Shown: piece by piece, positions 12,245 to 23,795 of the stretch | Layout of the letters: each line of letters begins with the position of its first letter | Numbering within the stretch: the first letter of the stretch is position 1 | Source: Nectonema munidae | Taxonomy: Eukaryota; Nematomorpha; Nectonematoida; Nectonematidae | NCBI GenBank assembly: GCA_030549495.1 | Contig: JAUIRK010000673.1 | Span: 1,426,001-1,490,000, forward strand | Direction of reading: 5' to 3' | DNA: 64,000 nt | Program-made: the position numbers and the translations under genes | The notes under the pieces: generated by a model | The model's database searches: none | Told to the model about the DNA's origin: nothing | Seen by the model: only the letters and a program-made list of their open reading frames with translations

Positions 12245-12564
12245 CAGTAGTGGCATTCAGCTGGTTTGCACCGGTTCGTTAGAAACTTCTCACGAAATTT
12301 TGTGAGTTCGGCAAACCGACTAGTCGCTGTCATTAATCTTCTGCCTCTCATCCGAAAAGAAACGGAAACATTGGGATGGTACGTTTCGTTAGTGATTTAG
12401 TGCATAATTTATTTATACAAGTGGTGACCAGGTTTGTTACCATATGTATCGTGCTTGTTTTCTCTGTTCTATTGGGTAATAATCAAATTGATCAGTTTAT
12501 TTGCTGACAAATTTCACTTTTTAGTAACAGAACCGGCTGACAAAAAAATTGAATCCCACTACTG
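12245..12564. mobile_element. hAT MITE with perfect 8-bp duplication
   Basis: The left end CAGTAGTGGCATTCA and the inverted right end CAGTAGTGGGATTCA match at 14 of 15. The element is flanked on both sides by GCTATAAC (12237-12244 and 12565-12572), a perfect 8-bp target duplication typical of hAT. It is 320 bp with no coding potential. The intact duplication suggests a fairly recent insertion. Confidence 0.85.
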
Positions 12565-12600
12565 GCTATAACATGTATTGACCGAACCAAATTACTGAAA

Positions 12601-12726
12601 TTAACCGGTTATCGACCATGTAGACTTTACAAAAATAAAATCGTCTGCATTTATTAGTGCTTTTTAATACAACTCTTCTGCTTTAAATTAGATATCGTCT
12701 GATTATTCTCGTCGATTACGGGTTAA
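12601..12726. mobile_element. TTAA-flanked MITE, family 2
   Basis: The element lies between TTAA at 12601 and TTAA at 12723. The ends are TTAACCGGTTATCGACCA and, on the right, GTCGATTACGGGTTAA. The interior has TAGATATCGTCTGATT, shared with the copies at 34738 and 36386 and with family 1 MITEs. Precise TTAA ends are the hallmark of piggyBac-type transposition. Confidence 0.75.
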
Positions 12727-13154
12727 GTATCAAATATAACAGAGGGCGTATTAATCTATCTTAAGATACAATAAAAAAAAGCTAAAAATGTCTTTATTAA
12801 TCCTAGAGTACATAGCAGGAGGTAATTATTATAATTATACTTTAGATTTAAAGAAATTAAAATAATAAATGAAATTCGAAATAGATATGCGCTTTTTCAA
12901 GTACTAAAGTAGATCGACATAATTTTTCATAAATGGAATTTCCCAGTTTATTGCATAAGTAACGAAACAGCATCACGAATCGTATTTGTTTGTAAGTCCA
13001 CATAACACTATAATTATAATCACCACTGTAATAATTACATTATGGATTAATCTTGATCACAATAATACACTAAAATATATTTCAACATAGTAAAAGTAAA
13101 AACAGGGTATTGATACTTTACTAGTCACTAAGGAGTCGAGTAAACACGCACTAA

Positions 13155-13325
13155 AACCAACTCGCACCAAATCACTTCTACCAAATATATACTTTTGTTT
13201 AATTAATTAGTTGCTCTTCAAAAGATATTAGTTAGATAGTTATTAAAAAGTTAATTAGTTATTTGTTAGTTAGTTTGAATTGGTATAACAAAGTTGGGGG
13301 TTGGTTGGTGCGAGTTGACTATAAA
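13155..13325. repeat. Short TIR element with TTAG-rich centre
   Basis: AACTCGCACCAA on the left (about 13158-13170) recurs inverted on the right (TTGGTGCGAGTT, about 13305-13316). Between them is a run of GTTAGTTA-type repeats. Similar GTTAGTT-rich runs without the ends occur near 5900, 41750 and 55560. Confidence 0.45.
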
Positions 13326-13329
13326 CCGT

Positions 13330-15745
13330 CACTACTATGATTAATATATTGTTATACATTTAGATACCACATAATATATCAATCAATATTTGTGTTGAAA
13401 AAGATTATCACAATATATATACATTTTTTATTTTAATGCCATTGATAAAAATCTTTTTTTTTAATTAGCAGTATAAAAACGGCCTTTATATATTTATTCA
13501 CATATCATAAGCATTGATGAAATTTTATTATGTGCACTTGTCGATGTGATGAAACACGCGTATTATCATTTAAGTTATGTTAGAAATTTTTTGATTGAGT
13601 AATGAGTTCGCTTTTCATCAAGAAAGAATTTATTTTACCTTTTACTTTTCATGCTAACAATTAAATTTTTGAGGGATTTTCTTTTTAAAATTGAAATTTC
13701 CAAAATATTATTTAGCACACTTTATTGGGTAAATTTCTTTTGATAGATTCGAACAAATTTCTTTTAATTTTTCCTATTTTCCAAACCTTAATTTGTGTTA
13801 TATTCAACTTTCCTTTTACAAATTTATTCAATATTAGATTTAACTTAATTATTTTTGTTGTTGAGAATGCCATATGATTTTACAACCTAAATAGATTAAC
13901 TAAATTAACTTATTAGTAACATAATTTAGAAAGATTGGAAATTTAATGATCATATAATATCTAAACGAAAATTTCTTTAAAGAAAATTTCAATTTAGGAT
14001 TAGGAAAAAAATTTATCGGAAAAAGACGATTAGTTTTGGATTGACAACATTTCGTAAACTCTTTTCACTTCATACACATTTAGCTATATCATAAATGTAT
14101 ATTTACCTATTATAGATTTTATCCTTGTCAATGCAAAATTATTCGTCCTTTTAGAATAAATTTTGTTTTAAACTCTAAATAATAATTTTCTTTACTTTAC
14201 TTTATATAATATTTTCAATAATACTAGATTTATTTGTATTCCTAAATTATTTAGGGGATACCAAACTTTTCATTGGGCGACTTGATTTTCTGGGCTTGTC
14301 GCCCGTTGTGAAAATTTTACACTAAATTCTTGATTGTTTACTACCCATATTGAAAAAGTGAAATAAAGTTGTTATGTTAAAAATAATATATTTTATTGTG
14401 AATTTTTGATTCGAAAATTTTAGCGAATATAGGAAATATACAAGCAGATCGATAGTTTTTTTTTAGATTCGAAATGGTAACTTTTTTATGAAAAGGAATG
14501 ATTTTAGTTTTTTGAGACTGATTGGAATGTACGAATTAAATATAAAATTGCTATAGGTTTTCGAATAAATTGTTCAAAATTTTTTAAATGTCCATTGTGA
14601 AAAACCATAATAATCTTTGTTATTTACAATTTTCTTTCGATTTACGGCATTTTAAATATCATTAGCTGTGTTAAGGATGGTTCAGCGTCAAAGCGATTAG
14701 GCCTCTAATTGTTGATTATATAGAGGCCGAATTGACCTGATCTTAGTTTCGCACAATCAAGAACACATTACGATTTCATTTGAATCTAACAGTCGAAAAA
14801 TAAAAAAATCTTGTACAGAAAAATAACCAAATAATTCGTTATTTTGAATTTACATTGGTATCAACAAAACTTTAAAAAGATAGTACAAAAGCAAATTATT
14901 TCGTCACATTGAAAGCCAGTCAATGCGGTTACACTAGCTTTGGCACAAAGTGACAATAAATTGGATGCTTGTCATCGTATTTCATTTCCTATAAAAGAAG
15001 TAAAATCTTTTTAAATTCAAGCTTAAAACTGGGAGGAACAACTTTTTGGATTAAATCTCATTTAGCTGTATTAATAATGCAGGATATGTTTCAGATGACT
15101 GAAAAGCAGATACCCATCAATCCAAGCCAAGAATTATAACACTGTCTACAGCACTTTCAACAGTAATTTAACTTAAAATATTTTTCAAGGGCAATGTGTA
15201 AAAAACTCATTAGACGACTTTAAATAATTATTGAAGTAATTGAGAATGAAATTATTGAATGTATAAAAATGGTGTAGATATGTTAATTTCACACTTCCTT
15301 AATTAAAAATAAATACTTAAATTTCATTTGTTTTAAATTTATAAAAAAATTAGTTTTTATGATTAGGATAATAAATTTGTTTGTATTTGAGTGATTTCAT
15401 CTCTCTTATGAGAGCATCTCTCTATTAAGACCACTTCACGCAGTCCTAACAGTTGTCTCAATAGACAGAAAGTCTAGAGTATATATTATACTTCCAAAAT
15501 ATCAACAGGTTCGTCATGGGACACAATAACCATCTTATAAATTTTAAAAAGAAGAAGACTTTCGACTACCTATTATATTTTTATTGACTATAATCTAAAA
15601 CTTATTATTACCATACCTAGATATTTTTAAATTGTAAATTTTTAGCAAGTCCTTGATAAAATTTCGATAAAAGATTTATTTTTTATTTTGGTCATCAAAA
15701 ATCAATTACTTTTTAAGTTTAAATTATTTATTTTATACCAGACAA
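13330..15745. other. AT-rich spacer, nothing recognised
   Basis: There is no frame above about 60 codons with domain content. A short hairpin AGGCCTCTAATT...AGAGGCCGA lies at about 14700-14732. Confidence 0.45.
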
Positions 15746-15749
15746 ACAG

Positions 15750-16395
15750 ACGAGCCTCAATGGTTGTTAGGGTGTACCTCTCAGCTTAACAGTTGAAGGT
15801 TATTGGTACTTCATTAATTGGATAGTAATTTATTAGCCATAGTTAGTCAAAATGTAAATAACTTAGTTATTAGGGAGTGAGTAACTTTGGTTGGAAACTT
15901 GGCTTCAATATCACTAGGTCTCGGGTTCGATCCAGCCTCAAGTCTTCTTTCTCATAATTCGACAGAAACGGTGCAATTGCGCACAGAAACTCTTTTATGT
16001 TTGTCGATCCCCAAGGCTCCCAACTCTAAAAACAAATTCACAAAAACTGTGATTAACCATCTTAAGCATAATGCGAGCATATAGCCTTACGGCTGAAAGT
16101 GCTTTGATATCTCAAACCAACCAACCAGACAAACAATTTTTCTGAAAATCTCTTATTTGAACTTTTATTATAAAAGTTGTAGCACAGTTACAACTAGGGG
16201 TTCGATCCCCAAGGCTCCCAACTCTAAAAACAAATTCACAAAAACTGTGATTAACCATCTTAAGCATAATGCGAGCATATAGACTTACGGCTGAAAATAC
16301 TTTGATATCTCAAACCAACCAACCAGACAAACAGTTTTTCTGAAAATGTCTTATTTGAACTTTTATCATAAAAGTTGTAGCACAGTTACCTGAGT
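15750..16395 (+). mobile_element. tRNA-derived SINE with 198-bp tandem duplication
   Basis: GGGAGTGAGTAACTTTGG (A-box side, about 15875) and GGTCTCGGGTTCGATCC (B box, about 15917-15933) sit at tRNA-like spacing. The 3' body is duplicated in tandem: GATCCCCAAGGCTCCCAACT occurs at 16006 and again at 16204, giving a 198-bp period with few differences. Both units end in CAAACCAACCAACCAGACAA. Upstream, 15760-15800 (CTCAATGGTTGTTAGGGTG) may be another tRNA-like head. Confidence 0.6.
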
Positions 16396-16580
16396 ACATA
16401 AAGAGATAAAAATTGTTCTGCTAAGTAATGATGATAAAGATAAAGGTAACGTGGTGTGTTTTCATCTAAAAGGCACAATTCCCCCGCTTGTATTGAATTA
16501 TGAAGAAAGTAGGCTTGATGCGGAATCGAACCCAAGACCTTGAGTTATCGAAATCCAGTCTCTAATCAACCTTACTCACG
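16390..16580 (-). mobile_element. tRNA-derived SINE, inverted copy
   Basis: The minus strand reads GCGTGAGTAAGGTTGATTAG, then GGTCTTGGGTTCGATTCCGC. It then shares the body CTTTCTTCATAATTC...GAATTGTGCC with the + copy at 15.9 kb (CTTTCTCATAATTCGAC). The pair is arranged head-to-head and tail-to-tail around the duplicated body. A run of 12 C follows at 16581-16592. Confidence 0.55.
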
Positions 16581-16592
16581 CCCCCCCCCCCC

Positions 16593-18220
16593 GCTCAAAT
16601 GTTTCAGTTAAAAAGTATTTATGTTTCAGTTACTAATGTTTCAGTTAAAAAGTATTTATGTTTCAGTTACTAATGTTTAAGTTACAAAGTATCATATATG
16701 TTTCAGTTACAAAGTATTTATCAGTCCATTTAATGTTGAACTTTCTTTTTTCTTCTGTCCTTTTCTTTTTTTAGTATTCATTGAATAGATTATGAAAAAA
16801 AATAAAATATGACTTATTCTATATTAATAAAATATCGTTATCAATCTTAAACTCACAAAGCTCAAGATAAATAGAATTAAAATCTCGATTTTGAATTAAC
16901 TGTTAAATCATAAAGACAAACTCTAAAACAAAAAAGTTTAAATTAACTAAATCGATGAAGTTGCGCTGAGTCATTGACTTGGAAATTATAAAAAGAGAAA
17001 TAGTAAAAATTATTTATTACATGAGAGGTCAAAGTATTGATTCTTTTAGGATACGATAGAATATGTTTTTTAACAGAGATGCATTGATATCCATTTGTCA
17101 GGGTTATTATTAAATTAATTCAAAATAATTTTAAAAAGTTTTATTTTTAATGTTACTATTTGTAATAATTAAAATGGGTAGTTTTTTAATTTAATAAACC
17201 ATCTATTTTTTTTAGATTTTAACCAACATAAAATTTTTTATTTCGTATTATGCTAGGAAATTTTAACGATAAAGAATAGCCCTCCCCCTTAAATGTTTCA
17301 GTTACAAAGTATTTATGTTTCAGCTACTAATGTTTAAGTTACAAAGTTTGCATATATGTTTCAGTTACAAAGTATTTATCTGTCGATTTAACATTGAACT
17401 TTCTTTTTTCTTCTGTCCTTTTCTTTTTTTAGTATTCATTGAATAGATTATGAAAACAAATAAAATATCACTTATTCTATATTAATAAAATATCGTTATC
17501 AATTTTAAACTCACAAAGCTCTTAAAATCTCGATTTTGAATTAACTGTTAAATCATAAAGACAAAAAAGTTTAAATTAACTAAATCGATGAAGTTGCGCT
17601 GAGTCATTGACTTGGAAATTATAAAAAGAGAAATAGTAAAAATTATTTATTACATGAGAGGTCAAAGTATTGATTCTTTTAGGATACCATAGAATATGTT
17701 TTTTAACAGAGATGCATTGATATCCATTTGTTAGGGTTATTATTAAATTAATTCAAAATAATTTTAAAAAGTTTATTAAAATGGGTAGTTTTTTAATTTA
17801 ATAAACTTCTATTTTTTTTTAGATTTTAACCAACATAAAAATTTTTATTTCGTATTATGCTAGGAAATTTTAACGATAAAGAATAGCCCTCCCCCTTAAA
17901 TGTTTCAGTTACAAAGTATTTATGTTTCAGCTACTAATGTTTAATTTACAAAGTTTGCATATATGTTTCAGTTACAAAGTATTTATCTGTCCATTTAACA
18001 TTGAACTTTCTTTTTTCTTCTGTCCTTTTCTTTTTTTGTATTCATTGAATAGCTTATGAAAACAAGTAAAATATGACTTATTCTAAAATATTAATAAAAA
18101 TATCGTCATCAATCTTAAACTCACAAAGCTCAAGATAAATAGAATTAAAATCTAGGTTTTGAATTAACTGTTAAATCATAAAGAGAAACTCTAAAACAAA
18201 AAAGTATAAATAACTAAATA
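16593..18220. repeat. Tandem array of about 0.6-kb units, 2.5 copies
   Basis: Units begin with ATGTTTCAGTTACAAAGTAT motifs. Unit 1 is about 16593-17280, unit 2 about 17280-17886, and unit 3 is partial to about 18220. The CCCTCCCCCTTAAATG junction repeats at 17280 and 17887, a period of about 607. Unit 1 is longer because of extra copies of the ATGTTTCAGTTA motif and unshared pieces. There is no coding content. Confidence 0.75.
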
Positions 18221-19813
18221 GATCGAAACTTAAAATGTTTAGTGTGAGGAAAAATGAAATCATTTAATCATAGCATATGTTTTATCTTATCACAACGCTA
18301 GGTGGGTTAATATAATATTAAATATTAAAGACAACGAAACTATGGAAAATAATTAGTGCATGCATAAATGTGTTGCACAGAAATATAGATGTTTTAGTCA
18401 GTGAAAATGGGATGTGAGAAGCAATTGATTGATTTTAAAAATACATGAAATATATTTTATTCTCGAGTATCAAGCACAGGGTAATTTTAGCCTCTGTATC
18501 AATTTAATCATTTTTTGAATAATATTGTTCTAAATGTTACTCTTTCTTGCTCTACCGTATTCATTTCCTTTAATGCCTCTTCTAGACTTTATTATATTTT
18601 CCTTATCTATAATTTCATTTTTCGTTAGCGTAATAAATGATATTACGTACGAAAGTATAATCTATATTTTGATGATATTAATTTAACCCTTTTTAGTTTT
18701 TCAAATATATCGTTTCTAATGAAAGGGTTGAACTGTGATTTTGAATTTATCATTATCTGAAGGACTGATATGAAAATACAATCAGTTTATTAGTAAAGAC
18801 TAAGTTGTTGAAGCAATACTTTGTTTGTTTTCCAAGCTAAGAAAATATAAAATTATAAAAGATATAAGTTGTGGTTTATTTTTAATAAATTATAGTTACC
18901 TCAAGATGTTCATTGAATGAGATATAAATTGTTGTATTTTGGAAAGAGATAGCGTAAATACAGAAAAACTCATCGTGAAAATCGTGTTAATATTTGAAGC
19001 ACCACCATAGTGCTCATAATCATAGAAAAGAGAAACTTTTCTCTTTGAAATTTGCATTTTTCGTATTTACTTCTCACAAATTCAAAATATGACGCCCGTT
19101 CTTTCCGAATTTTTGAAGAAATGAAGATTTCAATATCAGCGTAAGACTTTCTTATCTGTAGTTTCCACATTAACAAGAGAGTTCAATATAAAGAGGTTTC
19201 GGTTCATATATGTTATATACACAGTTTAGAAGATAATACAACTGTACATTTTTGCTAAAGTGTAGCTTTGTGTTGGTATTCTGAGCATAAAATTCGCACC
19301 TGTTCAAAGCTCAAAACTATTATTATTATTGATCAATTCGATTATAAATGCACTCCTCCAAATCTAGAAATAAACACGATCATATCCTTATAAAGTGGGA
19401 GTGTTTCGAGTTGAAACACAACATTATCATCGATAGATTTTACTTTTATTAGTTTTTAAAAGAGGTGTTAGAAAAAATTACTTATTTAATTAATTCTTTT
19501 AGTTAGTTTGGTGTTCTTCGCGCCAAAATGATGCCATCTTATTAAGCGTAATCTTTCGGTTAAAAAACGGAAACATTTTCTTGATTGAGACAATTCTTTC
19601 TCCACTAATTTTAGCTAGCCTTTTATCTCTTTTAAGGCAAATTTTGTCTTTATCCATTAGTTAAATTTTTCCAAAGTTAAAGATAATCTTTGTAAAAATG
19701 AAATATTGCTACTCTTCTTTTTTAGAATTTTAATATACTTTAATTAAAGTAAATATTTTGTTTTTGAAACTCGCTCCCAACATTAATACCTTTTCATCGG
19801 ATCACAAGTGAGT
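18221..19813. other. Spacer upstream of RER1
   Basis: AT-rich, no exon recognised. The last bases before the start are CACAAGTGAGTATG. The GTGAGT looks like a splice donor, but the coding frame runs straight through it, so I treat it as chance. Confidence 0.4.
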
Positions 19814-20539
19814 ATGCAAAGCAACACCCACACGCCTTCTTCCGACAAAGCGTCGAGCATTGAAAAAGACATTGTAAGCCACGTCTTCGCACCACCCAAG
19901 GCAGAAGAAGGCAACGTCTTTGAAGCGGATGACGCCGATCGTGCCACAGATGCAGACGACACGCTCCCTCTTTTCTCGAACCTCGGTCAAAAGTACCAGC
20001 ACTTCTTGGACACGTGTGTCCCGCATCTTCGCTACCGCTGGCTCTTCTTTTCCTTTCTCGTGTTCCTCTTTTTGTTGCGCGTCTTTTACTTCCACTCTTG
20101 GTACATCATCGTGTATGCTCTAGGCATCTACTTGCTCAATATCTTTCTAGCATTCCTCTCTCCCAAGTTCATGCCGAGTCCGAACGAACTATACGAAGAT
20201 GATCCTTCCTATTTTTCTTCAGACAGCGAAGAGATTCTACCCACAACGACTTTAGGCGTTTCTAGTGGCGGAGAATTCAAACCTTTTGTACGTCGCCTTT
20301 CGGAGTTCAAGTTTTGGTATTCCGCTACTAAGGCTGTAATTGTCGCCCTGTGCTGCACTTTTTTCAAATTTTTCGACATTCCTGTCTTTTGGCCAATCCT
20401 ATTTATATACTTCATAATTTTATTCACAGCTACAATGAGAAGGCAGATAGGTCACATGATTAAGTACAGATACCTACCATTCACTCACGGCAAAACACGC
20501 TACACCTCCCCATCCAAACAAAGTGTTAATGTTATGTAA
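19814..20539 (+). CDS. RER1: RER1-like ER retention/retrieval membrane protein
   Basis: The frame encodes 241 aa from the ATG at 19814; the vertebrate protein is about 196 aa. RER1 is a four-helix Golgi membrane protein that returns escaped ER membrane proteins and unassembled subunits in COPI vesicles. Family blocks are plain: WYIIVYALGIYLLNIFLAFL, FLSPKF, EFKPFVRRLSEFKFWYSATK, IPVFWPILFIYFI, and TMRRQIGHMIKYRYLPFTHG. Membrane segments lie near residues 75-94, 95-116, 170-186 and 190-208. It differs from the family in a long acidic N-terminus (about 55 residues) and a longer acidic loop (NELYEDDPSYFSSDSEE) between helices 2 and 3. The gene is intronless, and its first half is clearly richer in G+C than the flanks. 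It may be a native single-exon gene or a retrocopy; the frame is intact and the conserved blocks are kept, so it is probably functional. Confidence 0.92.
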   Translation: MQSNTHTPSSDKASSIEKDIVSHVFAPPKAEEGNVFEADDADRATDADDTLPLFSNLGQKYQHFLDTCVPHLRYRWLFFSFLVFLFLLRVFYFHSWYIIVYALGIYLLNIFLAFLSPKFMPSPNELYEDDPSYFSSDSEEILPTTTLGVSSGGEFKPFVRRLSEFKFWYSATKAVIVALCCTFFKFFDIPVFWPILFIYFIILFTATMRRQIGHMIKYRYLPFTHGKTRYTSPSKQSVNVM

Positions 20540-20606
20540 TTAACGCTGTTTATTCCATTTTAACCAAGGTAGTAACCAGTATCTTCCTTGAGAACATATG
20601 TGCTTA

Positions 20607-20612
20607 AATAAA
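20607..20612 (+). promoter_or_regulatory. Polyadenylation signal AATAAA of RER1
   Basis: AATAAA lies 68 bases after the stop codon in CTTAAATAAAGA. Confidence 0.6.
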
Positions 20613-21689
20613 GATTTTACTATCTTATATCTTCTAACCACACCTATATTCAAAGCAGTTTTTAATATTCCTGTCCCAATCTACACCCGTCTCAGAAATC
20701 TATTTTTCACAAACTACTCTAATATGTTCTCTTTTCAATGGAGAAATGTTATTTAAGTTGTTACTATTACTTTCTTAGTAAGATAACTTTTTTGTTTTTT
20801 ATTAGATTTAAACAAATTATAATCAATGTTGAAGATAGTAGTAAAGTAAAGTAAAGTTCATAATGAGTGCTTTTAGCGATGAGCCAATTATGAATAGAAT
20901 ATTAACAACACATTAGTTGATCAAAAGTATAGCTACAATGAAAAAGTGTTATTATAATTTTAAAATTGGTGGAAACAGTTTTAATCAATAATAATAGATG
21001 GTGAAATTAGCATTGAATAAGACGTAGAGGAACTAAATGACGTTTGAATCGAACGCACTCTGTAGTCTTTATTATCGTGAAGTGGCGATATTACATTGAA
21101 TATTAGCAATGCACGAACAAGGATTTATGCAGATCATCAATAAATATCAATGGTAAACACATATGAAGATTTATCGTGTTGTAAAAATCAATATTAGCTT
21201 TGTAAGAGCATTCATTCATCTATGTTGATAACAATCTACGATGAGTAAACAGAAGGCAGATAGAGATGATTTATGAGTCACATAAAATAATAAATGCGAA
21301 ATTAGTTTTTTTTTAAAAAATACGCTGATGTAACTATTGTTAATAATTAGAAGATTCGATTGGTACAAATTATAATAATATGAGGATTTTGAAATTTTGG
21401 CTCTAACGATTTAACTAACCATATGGTAAATTACATTTAATACGGTTTTTTGAATAAAAAATTTTTATAAAAATACATTACTTTATTATAGAATTTGGTA
21501 TGTTTTTTAAAAACATTGATAAAGTGTGACAAATGAATATATTGACCTTCACTGACCCTTAAAATGCAAAAGTATACAGGGAGGAAACTTTATTATCTAT
21601 TGGTGCTTTTGGTATCTCAAAGTTTTATATTTTTATTGGTCTTTTTCAATCAAGATTTGCATTTGAAGTATAGGCTGGACAATATATCG
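20613..21689. other. AT-rich spacer, nothing recognised
   Basis: No gene or repeat is supported. A minus-free ORF at 21564-21806 is hydrophobic by composition only and runs into the repeat that follows. Confidence 0.4.
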
Positions 21690-21940
21690 TGTCAAACAGG
21701 GGCGCACATCCTCAAAATTATTGGGGGGCGAAATTTTTTTTTGCAATTTTCAAAATTAGTGGTCTGGAAATACCACGGGAGACCAAATATTCAAGCAATC
21801 CTTTAAAATAGAGTGTATTCAGCGCATACCTAAAGTCCTAAATTTATAAAACTACTTTATATTTTTTTTTACAAAATTGGTGAATTTAAATATTATACTT
21901 CCAGCGAAAATATTTTAATTAAATTTGCATATCGAATATA

Positions 21941-22514
21941 GTGCGCAGAAAAAATGCCCCCAATTAAAAAGTAGGAAAAAATGCCCCAATTAAAAAATAG
22001 GAAAAAAAATGCTCCCGGTAAAAATGCCCCCGAAAAAAATGCCCCAATTTAAAATTAGAAAAAAATGCCCCAACACAAAAAATTTTTAAAAAAGATATGT
22101 CAAATAAAGATTTTTTGTAAAAAAAAAGTCTAAAAAAAATCTAAAATATTTAAAATTTAATTAAATAAACTAAAAAACTCAGCATACGACAATTTTTTAA
22201 ATACAAAATTTTTTTTATAAAACAGCAAATATTTTTGGACTTTGTGTGTATCAGAACACTTTCTAAATATAATTTGTATTTTAACTGATTTTAAGAACAC
22301 ATTCCCACAAATCTGTACCTTTGCTATTGTTTTCAAGAACTTTATAAAGAAAAAACCCTATAGATTAAGAAATTTTAGAAATTTAGCCTTCCAAAACGGT
22401 ACCAAATAAAAATATTTATATAATTTAAAAAATCCTGAAAATCAAAAATTAGGGGGGATATTTTCTTACTTTTTAATTGGGGCATTTATTTCGGGGGCAT
22501 TTTTACCTACAACC
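21941..22514. mobile_element. Foldback/MULE-like element with 10-bp duplication
   Basis: It is flanked by perfect ATCGAATATA copies (21931-21940 and 22515-22524). Copy B of the host repeat shows the empty site. The ends are long imperfect inverted arms built from repeated blocks: AAAAATGCCCCC, AAATGCCCCAATTAAAAAGT and so on on the left; the same blocks inverted (TTTTTAATTGGGGCATTTAT, CGGGGGCATTTTTACC) on the right. A 9-10 bp duplication with long repeated arms fits Mutator-like or Foldback elements. There is no transposase. Confidence 0.75.
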
Positions 22515-23434
22515 ATCGAATATACACTAGTTTAAAAAAATCCAAAAATGTTAGGGTGTGGAATAGGCTTTTCATTTGAAAAATGAAGTAGTCTACCAGG
22601 CACATTACAGGAATTGATGAAAGGATTTTTGATTCATAGAGAAAACAAATAACTCAAGGTTGGGTTGTTTTATATGAATGAATGTAGTCTAAAGGCAAAG
22701 AGTCTACTAGACACCCTGCGATGTTTTTATGAAAAATGTGATTGATTCAGGGGCAAGGGTATAAAACGAAGTTATAATTGTGCAAACAAAAATAAAATAA
22801 AAAAATTAGATAGCATTATTTCATTTTACTCAGCATCATTCAAAAATAGTTTAAAAGCTAAATTGACACAAGCTACAAAAATCTACAAAAAGTAAAATAA
22901 CTGTTAACATTTTGCAATGATTTGCCTTTTATAAGAACTTTTAAGGAAAAAAAGTCTATCAGAAAAAGTTATAGAGCTTCAACAAAAACTAAAAAATTTT
23001 AGAGCATAACTTAAGTTTTTTGAAAACTAATTTGATGTATCCCCTACAGCATACTCTATGGGTGGCATGGCAGGTTGGTTGAGATGATGGACATAGCACG
23101 AAAACCTCTAGATTCGATCCTCATCGATACGAATTTGTTCATAGTTTGACATAAGCGGTACATCAGTGCCCTCAATGAAAATACATCCGCTGCACCTAAC
23201 CTTTTACTCAAAATTGAAAAATTTGCTACATAATTAACATAAGAGAGAAAGGTAACAAAATAAACTAATAAAGCAAATTTCACTATTAAATGGAACCGTC
23301 TGTTCTCAGAATAATTTCAAAAAAATAGGAGGCATAAAGAATTAGAGTTTATTTAATATTTTCAAGTTTTTATAAGCAGCAAAAGCCAACCTTTAAGTAG
23401 CTAGCTCTTATAATTAAAAAATTATTTAAATAAC

Positions 23435-23795
23435 GGTCGACAGACATTTCGCCCCATAGACAATTTGCCCCCTGGACAATTTGTCTCACAGGCTATTTGT
23501 TTCATCCATCTTTGCTTATTATGTGTAAAATTATTAAAAAATGTTAAATTCTTGTTTATTTTATCCCTATTAAATTATTTCAAATTAATCATTTTATCTC
23601 TTAATTTTTTAGAATTGTCCATGAGACAAAATGTCTTATGAAAATAACGGGGCGAATTGTCAATGAAACAAAATGTCTTATAAAAATAATGGGGCGAATT
23701 GTCCATGGGACAAACTGTCTTATGAAAATAATGGGGGGAATTGTCCATGGGACGAAGTGTCTTATGAAAATAATGGGGCGAAATGTCCGAGGACC
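23435..23795. mobile_element. TIR element with internal 42-bp tandem repeats
   Basis: The left end GGTCGACAGACATTTCGCCC and the inverted right end GGTCCTCGGACATTTCGCCC match at most positions. Inside are about four 42-bp units, starting near 23649, 23691, 23733 and 23775, each with GGGGCGAATTGTCCATGGGA and GTCTTATGAAAATAAT. The spacer-free tandem rules out a CRISPR array. It is absent from the matching part of copy B (about 50.9 kb). Target duplications are unclear. Confidence 0.6.

Noticed and set aside
19808-19813. GTGAGT before the RER1 start as a splice donor or alternative GTG start
   Set aside because: The reading frame continues through it into conserved RER1 sequence, and ATG follows directly.
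19802-20427. Frames overlapping RER1 on both strands (19802-20095 -, 19920-20202 +, 20209-20427 -)
   Set aside because: They are shadows of the RER1 coding frame, which carries all the family blocks.
23058-23125. tRNA gene
   Set aside because: Only A/B-box-like motifs are present; no cloverleaf with a paired acceptor stem. The same stretch recurs at 51.3 kb as part of a long repeat.
23649-23795. CRISPR-like regular repeats
   Set aside because: The 42-bp units abut directly with no unique spacers, and the context is a eukaryotic TIR element.
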